Assembly (NCBI GenBank): GCA_964533785.1
Contig: CAZHNG010000088.1
Location: forward strand, 1 to 21,449
From: JANQRV01 sp964533785
GTDB lineage: Bacteria; Bacteroidota; Bacteroidia; Chitinophagales; Saprospiraceae
Reading direction: 5' to 3'
DNA length: 21,449 nt
This document shows positions 14,269 through 21,449 of the stretch, one piece after another; positions within the stretch are counted from its first letter, which is position 1; each line of letters opens with the position of its first letter. The notes under the pieces were generated by a model that did no database searches, was not told the DNA's origin, and saw nothing but the letters and a program-made list of their open reading frames with translations. Both the position numbers and the translations under genes were made by a program.

Positions 14269-14309
14269 ATATACTTTCCTCTATTAAAGCTTATTAAACC
14301 CTTCACTAC

Positions 14310-16625
14310 ATGAGATTTCCAATTTTTCTTTCTTGTTTATGCTGCAGTATAGTATTAATTGGACAACATAGCTATGCGCCGGAAAAAGTTACGGTTGAAG
14401 ATTATCAACGGGCGGAAAGCACTCTTCGTCAGTACACCAACGATTTGGTTTATGGATTGAACATTCGTCCTCAGTGGATCAGCCCTCAAAGCTTTTGGTA
14501 CCGAAATACATTTGCAGAAGGCACCGAATTTATTTTAGTAGATGCTCAAAAAGGGAAACGGGAAAGAGCTTTCGATCACGAAAAACTTGCTTCCCTTCTT
14601 GCAAAATCGACCGGAGAAAAGATAAGCCCTTTTCAGTTGCCCTTTTATAGGATCGAGGTAGAAAAAGATGGGGCTATTATTTCCTTTGTTTGGAGGGGTC
14701 AAAAATATACTTACGATCAATCAAACCAGGAATTGAGCTCAGAAACCGCGCCCGAAAAATGGGGCAACCGTTACTTTTACGCTCCGGACGGTAAAAAAGC
14801 CGCTTTTATCCGAGATCATAATTTATGGTTGAAAATGGTCGAAAACGGTGAAGAAAAACAACTCACTTTCGACGGAGAAAAAGATTTTGGTTACGCCACC
14901 AATAATGCTGGCTGGATAAGGAATGACCGCCCGGTCTTATTATGGTCTCCAGATTCAAAAAAGATAGCGACCTTTCGACACGATGCACGAGGTGTCGGAG
15001 AAATGCACCTGGTTACCACCAATGTCGGTCACCCTAAACTGGAAAGCTGGAAGTACCCGCTCCCGGAAGACAGCGTGATTTTCCGTATCCACCGGATCAT
15101 TATCGATTTAGATCAGCAAATGATCATTCCTTTGAAAATGGAGCCGGACCAACACCGCTCATCCGTTACCGACCACATAGCCGACCGTGACGGAACCCTG
15201 CTCGACGCACAATGGAGTGCCGATGGCCGTCATTTTGCCTTTTTATCGAATTCCAGGGATCATAAGGAAGCTATACTGCGCATAGCAGATGCTAATACCG
15301 GAGAGGTACGGGATATCCTGGAAGAAAAAGTAGCCACTTTTTTCGAATCCGGCTACAATACCTTTAATTGGAGAGTACTCAAAGAAAGCAACCGGGTGAT
15401 CTGGTATTCACAACGTAGTGACTGGGGACATTTGTATCAGTATGATCTAACGACCGGACAGTTAGAACATCCAATTACCAAAGGAAACTGGAAAGTCCTC
15501 CAGGTGAAAAGAGTGGATGAAACGGAAGGTAAAATCTACTTTACCGCTACTGGAAAAGAACCAGGAGATCCTTATTTTCAATACTTCTACAGCGTGAAAG
15601 TGGATGGTTCGGAAGAACCAAAGCGATTAACTAAAGATAGCGCTAATCACGTGATTTACTTATCGCCGGGAGGAGATTATTTTGTAGATTATTTTTCTAC
15701 TCCCACTACCCCACCCCAAACCGTATTGCGAGATAAGAATGGTAAATTGATCACCCTTCTGGAAAAAGGAGATATTTCCAAATTATTGGAAGCTGGCTGG
15801 GAAGCGCCCCTACCGATAACAGTAAAAGCAAGAGATGGCGTAACTGATTTATACGGCTTACTCTACAAACCGGGAAATTTCGATCCTAACAAAAAATATC
15901 CCATCATCAACAGTATTTATCCGGGACCACAAACGGGAAGTGTACGTGGTCGTAGTTTTTCTCCTTCGCGGGGGGATGCACAGGCATTGGCGCATTTGGG
16001 TTTTGTCGTCGTACAGATCGATGCGATGGGTACCCCCATGCGGTCGAAATCTTTTCACGATGCCTATTACGGTAATATGGGCGACAACGGTCTGCCTGAT
16101 CAGATTACCGGGATGAAACAATTAGCTGAACAATACCCGTGGATCGACCTGGATCGGGCCGGTATCTACGGCCACTCGGGTGGTGGTTTTGCCTCTGCGG
16201 ATGCCATTATGCGTTATCCTGATTTTTTCAAGGTTGCGGTAAGTAGCGCCGGCAATCACGATAACCGCAATTACGAAGACGACTGGGGGGAAAAATGGCA
16301 GGGCTTATTGCGAACCAATCCTGACGGAACGACCAACTATGACAACCAGGCCAACCAATTACTGGCAGAAAACCTCACCGGGAAGTTACTGATCGCTCAC
16401 GGCACAATGGATGATAATGTCCCGTATTACAATACGATGGTGGTAGTGAATGCGCTGATCGCCGCTAACAAAGATTTTGATTTCATTTTAATGCCCAATC
16501 GGCGGCATGGATTCGGCTACGATCCTTTTTTTATGCGTAAAAAATGGGATTATTTTGTCAAAAATTTACTCGGCGCAACGCCACCTAAAGAGTATAAGTT
16601 CTACCAGTTGGGAGATAGACCTTAA
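14310..16625 (+). CDS. S9-family serine peptidase (prolyl oligopeptidase/DPP-like), secreted
   Basis: This is a 771-aa exported peptidase with an N-terminal signal peptide, a beta-propeller gating domain (to about residue 500) and a C-terminal alpha/beta-hydrolase domain. The catalytic triad is visible: Ser623 in GHSGGG, Asp701 in GTMDDNVPY and His733 in NRRHGFG; the Asp-His distance of 32 equals that in DPP IV. The N-terminal anchor segment and PD40-like LLWSPDSKKIA (210-220) are typical of bacterial DPP-like proteins. The paired Glu that binds the substrate amino terminus in DPP IV, expected just before LLWSPDS, is not evident in YATNNAGWIRNDRPV, so strict dipeptidyl-peptidase specificity is doubtful. 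It stands alone on this strand, preceded by an attenuator-like leader, and ends 29 bp from the convergent isomerase gene with only a weak TAAGAT/ATCTTA hairpin between. Confidence 0.93.
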   Translation: MRFPIFLSCLCCSIVLIGQHSYAPEKVTVEDYQRAESTLRQYTNDLVYGLNIRPQWISPQSFWYRNTFAEGTEFILVDAQKGKRERAFDHEKLASLLAKSTGEKISPFQLPFYRIEVEKDGAIISFVWRGQKYTYDQSNQELSSETAPEKWGNRYFYAPDGKKAAFIRDHNLWLKMVENGEEKQLTFDGEKDFGYATNNAGWIRNDRPVLLWSPDSKKIATFRHDARGVGEMHLVTTNVGHPKLESWKYPLPEDSVIFRIHRIIIDLDQQMIIPLKMEPDQHRSSVTDHIADRDGTLLDAQWSADGRHFAFLSNSRDHKEAILRIADANTGEVRDILEEKVATFFESGYNTFNWRVLKESNRVIWYSQRSDWGHLYQYDLTTGQLEHPITKGNWKVLQVKRVDETEGKIYFTATGKEPGDPYFQYFYSVKVDGSEEPKRLTKDSANHVIYLSPGGDYFVDYFSTPTTPPQTVLRDKNGKLITLLEKGDISKLLEAGWEAPLPITVKARDGVTDLYGLLYKPGNFDPNKKYPIINSIYPGPQTGSVRGRSFSPSRGDAQALAHLGFVVVQIDAMGTPMRSKSFHDAYYGNMGDNGLPDQITGMKQLAEQYPWIDLDRAGIYGHSGGGFASADAIMRYPDFFKVAVSSAGNHDNRNYEDDWGEKWQGLLRTNPDGTTNYDNQANQLLAENLTGKLLIAHGTMDDNVPYYNTMVVVNALIAANKDFDFILMPNRRHGFGYDPFFMRKKWDYFVKNLLGATPPKEYKFYQLGDRP

Positions 16626-16654
16626 GATTTGATATCTTAGTACTGTAGCAACCT

Positions 16655-17569
16655 TTACGCAAACTGCAAAGTCTTCAAATACTCCGCACCTTTCTGTGCG
16701 CTTTTTAGCGGTGTAGAATTATCATACCGCTCCTGCTCCAGGAAATAGTACTGCATGCCTTTTTCAGCAGCAACTTTTAAGATTTTCGGGTAATCAATAG
16801 CCCCGGTTCCCAAATCACAGGAAGCATCACCATCACCAGGAGTAGCAGTCTTCATACGATCCTTTACGTGACATAAGCGGAACCGATTAGGGTAACGGTT
16901 AAAATAATCAATAGGATCAGCACCACCAGTAACGACCCAATAGATATCCATTTCGTGATCTACCAGGTCAGGATCGGTATTTTCCATCAGAAAGTCATGC
17001 GGGATCATGCCCGAAAAGGCTTTAAAAGAGTAAGCATGATTATGGTAAGCAAACCGGATACCATTTTGTTTGCAGATCTGACCACATTCATTGAATTTCT
17101 CGGTCACTTTTTTCCAGTCCTCCGTACTTTTTTGCGGTCCTACGTAAGGGCAGATCAGGTAAGACATACCGATTTCCGCTGCCTGTTCGGCTTTCTTTTC
17201 AAAGTCTTCCAATATATTACAATGGCTCGCAACCATCTCCAGGCCAAGGTCATCGAGGTACATTTTGAAATCGGTATGGGACATTCCCCAGAACATGCCC
17301 TGTCTGCCTTCAAATCCTTCGATTTGCTGATATCCAAAAGAGGCCAATTGCTTGAGTATCCCTTTAGGATCCTTAGGCATTTCCTTACGTAAGGTATACA
17401 ACTGGATACCGAATTTATCGAGGCTGCCCGTATCACCTCTTTTCATTGAACTACGGGTAGCAGTCGATGCCACTTTATTACAGGCCCATTGGGGGACCGT
17501 CAAAGCACCTAGCGTAAGTAGTCCTGCATTCTGCAAAAATGATCTTCTTTCTTGCTGTTTTTTCTTCAT
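16655..17569 (-). CDS. Tat-exported sugar phosphate isomerase/epimerase-like TIM barrel
   Basis: This is a 304-aa protein of the xylose isomerase-like TIM-barrel superfamily. The N-terminus ERRSFLQNAG is a twin-arginine signal, followed by a hydrophobic stretch and VPQWAC, so it may be both Tat-exported and lipidated; Tat export implies folding and cofactor loading in the cytoplasm. The barrel contains GIQLYTLR, YQQIEGFEG, FAYHNHAYSF, HEMDIYW, LCHVKDR and YYFLEQE, the same metal-site regions as the lipoprotein paralogue at 3069-3986; the two align along their length. Export argues against a phosphorylated substrate. The gene starts 12 bp after the carboxylesterase stop and is almost certainly its operon partner, so the pair may process a sugar or ester in succession. 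The exact reaction is not predictable. Confidence 0.9.
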   Translation of the reverse strand: MKKKQQERRSFLQNAGLLTLGALTVPQWACNKVASTATRSSMKRGDTGSLDKFGIQLYTLRKEMPKDPKGILKQLASFGYQQIEGFEGRQGMFWGMSHTDFKMYLDDLGLEMVASHCNILEDFEKKAEQAAEIGMSYLICPYVGPQKSTEDWKKVTEKFNECGQICKQNGIRFAYHNHAYSFKAFSGMIPHDFLMENTDPDLVDHEMDIYWVVTGGADPIDYFNRYPNRFRLCHVKDRMKTATPGDGDASCDLGTGAIDYPKILKVAAEKGMQYYFLEQERYDNSTPLKSAQKGAEYLKTLQFA

Positions 17570-17581
17570 ATCAGTCTGTCT

Positions 17582-19225
17582 TTAATTGTTTCCATAAGCC
17601 TTATCATGGAAAATGTACCGGTTGTCCTCTGAAGCGTTTACGACTTTGCACTGAGTATCTATGATCATAACGGCTGGAGTTGCATCATCAGATTTAGCCG
17701 CTGGCCATTTTACCAGCTCCCCACCATTGGGGTTTCCCGTTTTAATAAAATTGGCAAAATATGCCTGCATCGTTTCAGAAACTTCAAAGTCTTCGGAGGT
17801 CCAGGCATAATCGTCGACCAGATGCAGATTACCCATGCAGTATTCAATTTCGCAGGCGTGGGGGGCACCGATCGGTTCCGGAGCTTTAGGCGCATCGGGA
17901 TCTCTTTGCTGGGTACCACCGGCCAAACCAGAAACGAGGTTTTCATCGACTAATGGGGGACGCAGCTTACTGTATAAATAGCGATAAACAGGCTGATCGC
18001 TGTTCTTACGGTGTAGATCAAACCATTTCCAGGTACTGTAGGCAATGAACCGATCAGAAGCTAGTGCGGTAGCGGCGTACTCCACTTCCTTGGCAGTGTT
18101 ATGAGGATATAATTCCAATACTTCCGAGTGATCTTCCGGATACGTTTGCTTTACTTTAGTAATAAAATTCTCCTTTGTATAAGGCATCCCCTGCATGAAA
18201 GCCATTCCTGGGATCTCAGCGGAATTCCAGCCTAACAATAAGGGTACCTGTGCCTGTTCCCCGGCATTAAAGATCTCAGGCAGGGTTTTGGGTAATAAAT
18301 AGCCGTCAATGACCATTGGAAATCCAAACCGTTGGGATTCATTGTAAATTTCGTAAATATCGCGTGTACTGAGTTGACGGAATTCTTCGAAGCTATCATA
18401 GCCTGCCGCTTTGACAAACTCAACGCCCGTTTTTTCCGCTTCTTCTAAGCTTACCGGTGGCAAAGTGGGGGTAATGGCTGCTCCACTTTCTCCAATCGCT
18501 CCGGCGATCAGGTCTTTGGATAGCGGCGAAGCCATTTGTACACTAACGGAGATGGAACCGGCAGATTCGCCGGCAATGGTTATTTTATCAGGATCTCCAC
18601 CAAAGGCTGCAATATTTGCTTTCACCCATTTTAAAGCTGCATTTTGGTCCAACAGACCATAATTACCGGAGGCTTTGTACGGTGCTTCGGCACTCAGTTC
18701 CGGATGTGCAAAGAAGCCAAATATATTCAGCCGGTAATTGACCGTAACGGCGACAATACCTTTTTTGGCCATGCTTTCCCCGTCATAACGCGGCTCTGAT
18801 CCATCACCGGCCACGAAACCGCCTCCGTAAAAATACACCAGCACCGGAAGTCCCTTTGTATTTCGCTTGGCGGGTGTCCAGATATTTAAGTATAAACAAT
18901 CTTCACTAACGCCGTTTGAGCGAAAGTCCATATCCTCAAAAACCAAGGTCTGCATCGCCCGCGGGCCAAAGTGCTTGGTTTCTTTTACTCCTTCCCAATC
19001 CTCCAATGGTTGTGGAGCCTTCCAACGTAGTTCCCCGATCGGCGGTTTAGCATAAGGAACACCCAAATAGGATTGTATGTTAGTATGGGTATCGTAATTG
19101 CCTTCTATCACACCATTCGAGACTTCTGCCTGTACGGCAAAGGCGTTTTTATGCTGAGCTTTGAGATGGGTAATCGTCATTAATGCCAACGCTATTGAAA
19201 AGATGAATTTAAAGTTAGTTATCAT
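17582..19225 (-). CDS. Secreted type-B carboxylesterase
   Basis: This is a 547-aa alpha/beta-hydrolase of the carboxylesterase/lipase (type B, cholinesterase-like) family. The signal peptide is MITNFKFIFSIALALMTITH with likely cleavage near LKAQ. Landmarks: EDCLYLNIWTP (109-119), oxyanion-hole YFYGGGFVAG (131-140), nucleophile Ser221 in GESAGS, acid Glu337 in WNSAEIPG and His456 in GAPHACEIEY. The substrate is unknown; such Bacteroidota enzymes often remove ester groups from glycans, but lipids or aryl esters are equally possible. Its stop lies 12 bp before the Tat isomerase gene, forming a two-gene operon. Start at the ATG 19225 gives the full signal peptide. No clear promoter consensus is visible in the 97 bp upstream. 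Confidence 0.93.
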   Translation of the reverse strand: MITNFKFIFSIALALMTITHLKAQHKNAFAVQAEVSNGVIEGNYDTHTNIQSYLGVPYAKPPIGELRWKAPQPLEDWEGVKETKHFGPRAMQTLVFEDMDFRSNGVSEDCLYLNIWTPAKRNTKGLPVLVYFYGGGFVAGDGSEPRYDGESMAKKGIVAVTVNYRLNIFGFFAHPELSAEAPYKASGNYGLLDQNAALKWVKANIAAFGGDPDKITIAGESAGSISVSVQMASPLSKDLIAGAIGESGAAITPTLPPVSLEEAEKTGVEFVKAAGYDSFEEFRQLSTRDIYEIYNESQRFGFPMVIDGYLLPKTLPEIFNAGEQAQVPLLLGWNSAEIPGMAFMQGMPYTKENFITKVKQTYPEDHSEVLELYPHNTAKEVEYAATALASDRFIAYSTWKWFDLHRKNSDQPVYRYLYSKLRPPLVDENLVSGLAGGTQQRDPDAPKAPEPIGAPHACEIEYCMGNLHLVDDYAWTSEDFEVSETMQAYFANFIKTGNPNGGELVKWPAAKSDDATPAVMIIDTQCKVVNASEDNRYIFHDKAYGNN

Positions 19226-19322
19226 TTTGTTTCTATCGATAGTTGGTAAAGAATCAATGAAATTAAGAGAAGAATTGAAAAATTCTGTATTTATATACTA
19301 GAAAAAATTTAGGGAAGATGGG

Positions 19323-20354
19323 TTAATTGATAATTTTTAACATGGTCTGGAATGCTAAGCGGGGAGCAGCTTGTTGATTAACCGTGCCGGTTATATACAG
19401 ATCCCGTTCCGGCAGAAAAAACGCCAGAGTTCCGGTAGAACCGCTGTGCCCGATCATTTCAGGAATCTTCTTGAACGGGGAAAATATGCCGGGTAGATAA
19501 AATTTCTGAATCCCGATCCCATATTTAAAAGGAAAAAATATACGATTCCACTTTTCCAGGCTTTTTAATTTTTCTTTTGGGTAGAAATACCCCTCAAAAA
19601 AAGCCTTTAAAAATATCATTTGATCTTTTGCGGTAGAAATGATGTCCTGGCGGGTAGATGCCAAAAAGATCGGCACTTCTATGATCGCTGACTTGTAGTA
19701 AATAGGAGCAAAAGGTTCTTCCTTTTCACCGAAAACATAAGTGTTTTTCATTCCCAGTTCTCCGAATACCTCATGGAGTACATCCGGCAAACCACGTCCC
19801 GTAATTCTTTCAATGACAACTCCCAAAATCTGATGGTTGGTATCGATATACTTTGCTTTCCCTTTTTGGCCAGGAGGAAAATGTGGGGACATTTGCTTTA
19901 CCTCTTCCAGTACCTTTTCGAAATTCCAGGGATGATCTATTCCCGCTTCAAGATCTTTCATAGCAATTTTTCCGTTGGCTTGTTTATCTTCTAAATAATC
20001 CGGTAAGCCTGAAGTTTGCGACAACAAATGGACAATAGAGAGGTCTTCGGAATAATCTACTCCCTTGTACACATGCAAACCTTTTATTTCGTCTTGCTTC
20101 AGATAGACGGCTAATTTATCTTCCATGCCGAGCTGACCTTCCGTAATTAATCGTAGAGCAACCGCAGCAATAATCAACTTATTGATACTTGCGATGTAAT
20201 AAGGAGTCTCTTCCTGCATGTTACCGGCCGCACTGATGCAATCAATCAGTCCATCACCCGAGGATACATAGAATACAGTCCCAAAAACGAGCTTATGACT
20301 CGCCAGTTTTCCAACGATCTTATCCAATTCAGCTTTTGTTAACGGATTTGGCAT
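19323..20354 (-). CDS. Serine hydrolase of the beta-lactamase/penicillin-binding fold (class C-like)
   Basis: This is a 343-aa protein with the motifs of class C beta-lactamase-like serine hydrolases: Ser56-x-x-Lys59 in IASINKL, Tyr169-x-Asp171 in KYIDTNHQ (equivalent of YxN, with Asp for Asn), and His303-Ser-Gly in IGHSGSTG replacing KTG. The SxxK serine is the acylated nucleophile. It has no signal peptide, so unlike most such enzymes it seems cytoplasmic. Relatives include esterases, D-aminopeptidases and amide hydrolases, so beta-lactam resistance should not be assumed. The gene is transcribed towards the esterase but separated by 97 bp. A consensus -7 element lies 21 bp upstream. Confidence 0.88.
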   Translation of the reverse strand: MPNPLTKAELDKIVGKLASHKLVFGTVFYVSSGDGLIDCISAAGNMQEETPYYIASINKLIIAAVALRLITEGQLGMEDKLAVYLKQDEIKGLHVYKGVDYSEDLSIVHLLSQTSGLPDYLEDKQANGKIAMKDLEAGIDHPWNFEKVLEEVKQMSPHFPPGQKGKAKYIDTNHQILGVVIERITGRGLPDVLHEVFGELGMKNTYVFGEKEEPFAPIYYKSAIIEVPIFLASTRQDIISTAKDQMIFLKAFFEGYFYPKEKLKSLEKWNRIFFPFKYGIGIQKFYLPGIFSPFKKIPEMIGHSGSTGTLAFFLPERDLYITGTVNQQAAPRLAFQTMLKIIN

Positions 20355-20374
20355 AGCTCAAGTTATCTTTTTTT

Positions 20375-20382
20375 CAAATGTA
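20375..20382 (-). promoter_or_regulatory. Bacteroidota -7 promoter element for the serine hydrolase gene
   Basis: Read on the minus strand this is TACATTTG, a perfect match to the Bacteroidota consensus TAnnTTTG. It ends 21 bp before the ATG at 20354, so the mRNA would have a short leader. No TTTG is found at the expected -33 position, so the promoter may be weak or activator-dependent. Confidence 0.5.
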
Positions 20383-20461
20383 GAACAAAATAACATGCCT
20401 TTTGCAGTCAAGCATTCAGCGAAACCAAGCTTTACACCTTCACAAAACTTATTCCCCTCGC

Positions 20462-20508
20462 AACCCATTTAACTTTTCCAACCCATTCAACCCGCTAACT
20501 CGTTCAAC
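20462..20508. repeat. Three-unit AACYCRTTYAAC tandem repeat overlapping the MscS stop
   Basis: The 12-mer AACCCATTTAAC, AACCCATTCAAC and AACTCGTTCAAC start at 20462, 20480 and 20497, i.e. every 17-18 bp. The third unit lies inside the last codons of the MscS gene (QLNELAG) and the second overlaps its TGA stop. It resembles short intergenic repeats common in Bacteroidota. Confidence 0.6.
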
Positions 20509-21341
20509 TGTTTCATCTCCACAATATTATGCGGCAAATAAATCCCCTCATCAGATAGTGCTTTGAGAATATTAGCGATCAATTCTCTTTTTATAGTAAA
20601 GACGGAGGTATTGGGATCAAAGGTATTGATCCAGAAATACACCGTCATATTGACGACGTTGGCATCCAAACCACTTATTGTTATTACGGGTAATTTATTC
20701 TCCTGAAGAATTCCCGGCGTTTGTTTGATTTGCTCCATCACTATAGAACCTGCCTTCTGAAAATCGGTATGGTAATCAAGCCTTAAATTGAAATCAAATC
20801 GGAGAAAACCATCAATGGTATAGTTTTGTAGTGGATTCTTAAGGATTAATCCATTGGGAATGTGTACATCCTTACCATCAAAAGTTTTTACCAGCGTTTC
20901 TCTGATGGACATCGCATTGATCGTTCCAACTATTCCATTTGTTTCTATTACATCGCCTAATTTAAAAGGACGTTTAAAAGCCATTACAATACCCGCCAAA
21001 AAATTCTCTCCGATATCTTTAAAGGCAAAACCGATGATAAAAGCAGAAACACCCGCCGTGGCCAGAATACTGGTGGCTGCTCCCCCCCACCCTATTATTT
21101 TCAAAAACAACAAAAACCCAATGATAACCCAAACATAACGAACGATTTGAGCAAGAAAACTAGTCAATAATTCATCATCGATCCTATCGCCTAAACGGGA
21201 TTGAAAAAGACGCTTAGAACGCCCGCCAATCCACAATAACAATAGAAAAACGACAAGGCCAATGACCAGTTTTGGAAGAAAAGCAATAAAGGCTTCATAA
21301 TATCCGATAATATTTGCTAGTAGATCATTGAAAAAGTCCAT
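20487..21341 (-). CDS. MscS-family mechanosensitive ion channel
   Basis: This is a 284-aa small-conductance mechanosensitive channel of the inner membrane, opened by membrane tension to release solutes on osmotic downshock. Three transmembrane segments lie at about 22-40, 64-82 and 86-115, the last being the pore helix with alternating Gly/Ala (GGAATSILATAGVSAFIIGFAF). The signature FAFKDIGENFLAGI (105-118), the beta-domain start FKLGDVIE (126-133) and IPNG (161-164) follow. It has no extra N-terminal domain, the same size as Escherichia coli MscS (286 aa). The ATG at 21341 was preferred over an in-frame TTG at 21362. The gene stands alone; its last codons overlap a small repeat. Confidence 0.93.
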   Translation of the reverse strand: MDFFNDLLANIIGYYEAFIAFLPKLVIGLVVFLLLLWIGGRSKRLFQSRLGDRIDDELLTSFLAQIVRYVWVIIGFLLFLKIIGWGGAATSILATAGVSAFIIGFAFKDIGENFLAGIVMAFKRPFKLGDVIETNGIVGTINAMSIRETLVKTFDGKDVHIPNGLILKNPLQNYTIDGFLRFDFNLRLDYHTDFQKAGSIVMEQIKQTPGILQENKLPVITISGLDANVVNMTVYFWINTFDPNTSVFTIKRELIANILKALSDEGIYLPHNIVEMKQLNELAG

Positions 21342-21449
21342 AGATTTTAAATTTATTTTCAATCAGGAATATAATACTACTTTGTCACTTTAAGGAAAAA
21401 TCTATATTAACTGATTTTCAACTTGTGACGGACTTGGTTATGGATGACG
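21342..21449. other. Upstream flank of the MscS gene to the window edge
   Basis: These 108 AT-rich bases lie upstream of the MscS start. They should contain its promoter, but no clear TAnnTTTG element could be placed and no other gene is visible before the window ends. Confidence 0.3.

Larger units (their letters stand above)
13902..14309. other. 408-bp intergenic region with structured leader or small RNA
   Basis: The stretch lies between the FG-GAP and S9 peptidase genes. The first 140 bp hold nothing convincing beyond a short GATGCT/AGCATC inverted repeat near the FG-GAP stop with no T run. The remainder holds promoter-like sequence, two hairpins and a strong terminator, described separately. 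Confidence 0.6.

Noticed and set aside
14201..14287. 28-codon hydrophobic ORF running through the terminator before the S9 peptidase
   Set aside because: Its Phe/Leu content follows from T-rich hairpin and tract sequence, and it has no ribosome binding site.
16955..17392. 145-aa plus-strand frame opposite the Tat isomerase gene
   Set aside because: Fully antisense to a gene with clear family motifs; composition is typical of a shadow frame.
1..21449. tRNA, rRNA, CRISPR, transposase or phage genes
   Set aside because: No cloverleaf-like segment, no regularly spaced identical repeats with unique spacers, and no matching protein motifs were seen on either strand.

Overview
The window looks like chromosomal DNA of a Bacteroidota bacterium, probably a free-living member such as the Saprospiria. 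This is inferred from Bacteroidota-style lipoproteins, a TAnnTTTG-type -7 promoter element, mostly weak ribosome binding sites, and the gene families present (secreted xylose-isomerase-like TIM barrels, PVC-type cytochrome dehydrogenase, FG-GAP propeller, S9 peptidase). The genus cannot be fixed from the sequence alone. No rRNA, tRNA, CRISPR array, transposase or phage gene was seen.

Layout. (1) 67-2977, minus: a tightly overlapped tctC-tctB-tctA-type operon for a tripartite tricarboxylate transporter, divergent from (2) 3069-3986, plus: a lipoprotein TIM-barrel isomerase/epimerase. (3) 3983-5269, minus: a SARP/BTAD-type regulator with a degenerate receiver domain, its stop codon overlapping that of the isomerase gene. 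(4) 5270-8312: an AT-rich region with an 808-bp leader carrying three exact heptamer repeats spaced 11 and 23 bp, then three plus-strand genes of unknown function: a 167-aa beta-rich protein, a 356-aa twin-DUF1508 protein and a 73-aa CxxC protein. Two intrinsic terminators separate them and a perfect 20-bp palindrome follows. (5) 8313-8669, minus: a doubtful orphan ORF. (6) 8815-13901, plus: a 1176-aa lipoprotein cytochrome c/beta-propeller dehydrogenase and a secreted seven-motif FG-GAP propeller, separated by a duplicated intergenic repeat. (7) 13902-14309: a probable small RNA or leader attenuator, then an S9 prolyl-oligopeptidase-family peptidase (14310-16625). (8) 16655-21341, minus: a type-B carboxylesterase followed 12 bp later by a second, Tat-type TIM-barrel isomerase; then a beta-lactamase-fold serine hydrolase and an MscS channel.

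How the genes may work together. Much of the window encodes exported catabolic proteins: two paralogous secreted isomerases, a sugar-dehydrogenase-like cytochrome fusion, a propeller protein, an esterase, a peptidase and an organic-acid importer. A plausible reading is extracytoplasmic oxidation or de-esterification of plant- or algal-type glycans or glycosides with uptake of acidic products. This is inferred from family membership and proximity; no single operon links them. The least explained part is region 3-4, where the regulator and the repeat array suggest a dedicated regulatory circuit driving a cassette of uncharacterised proteins.
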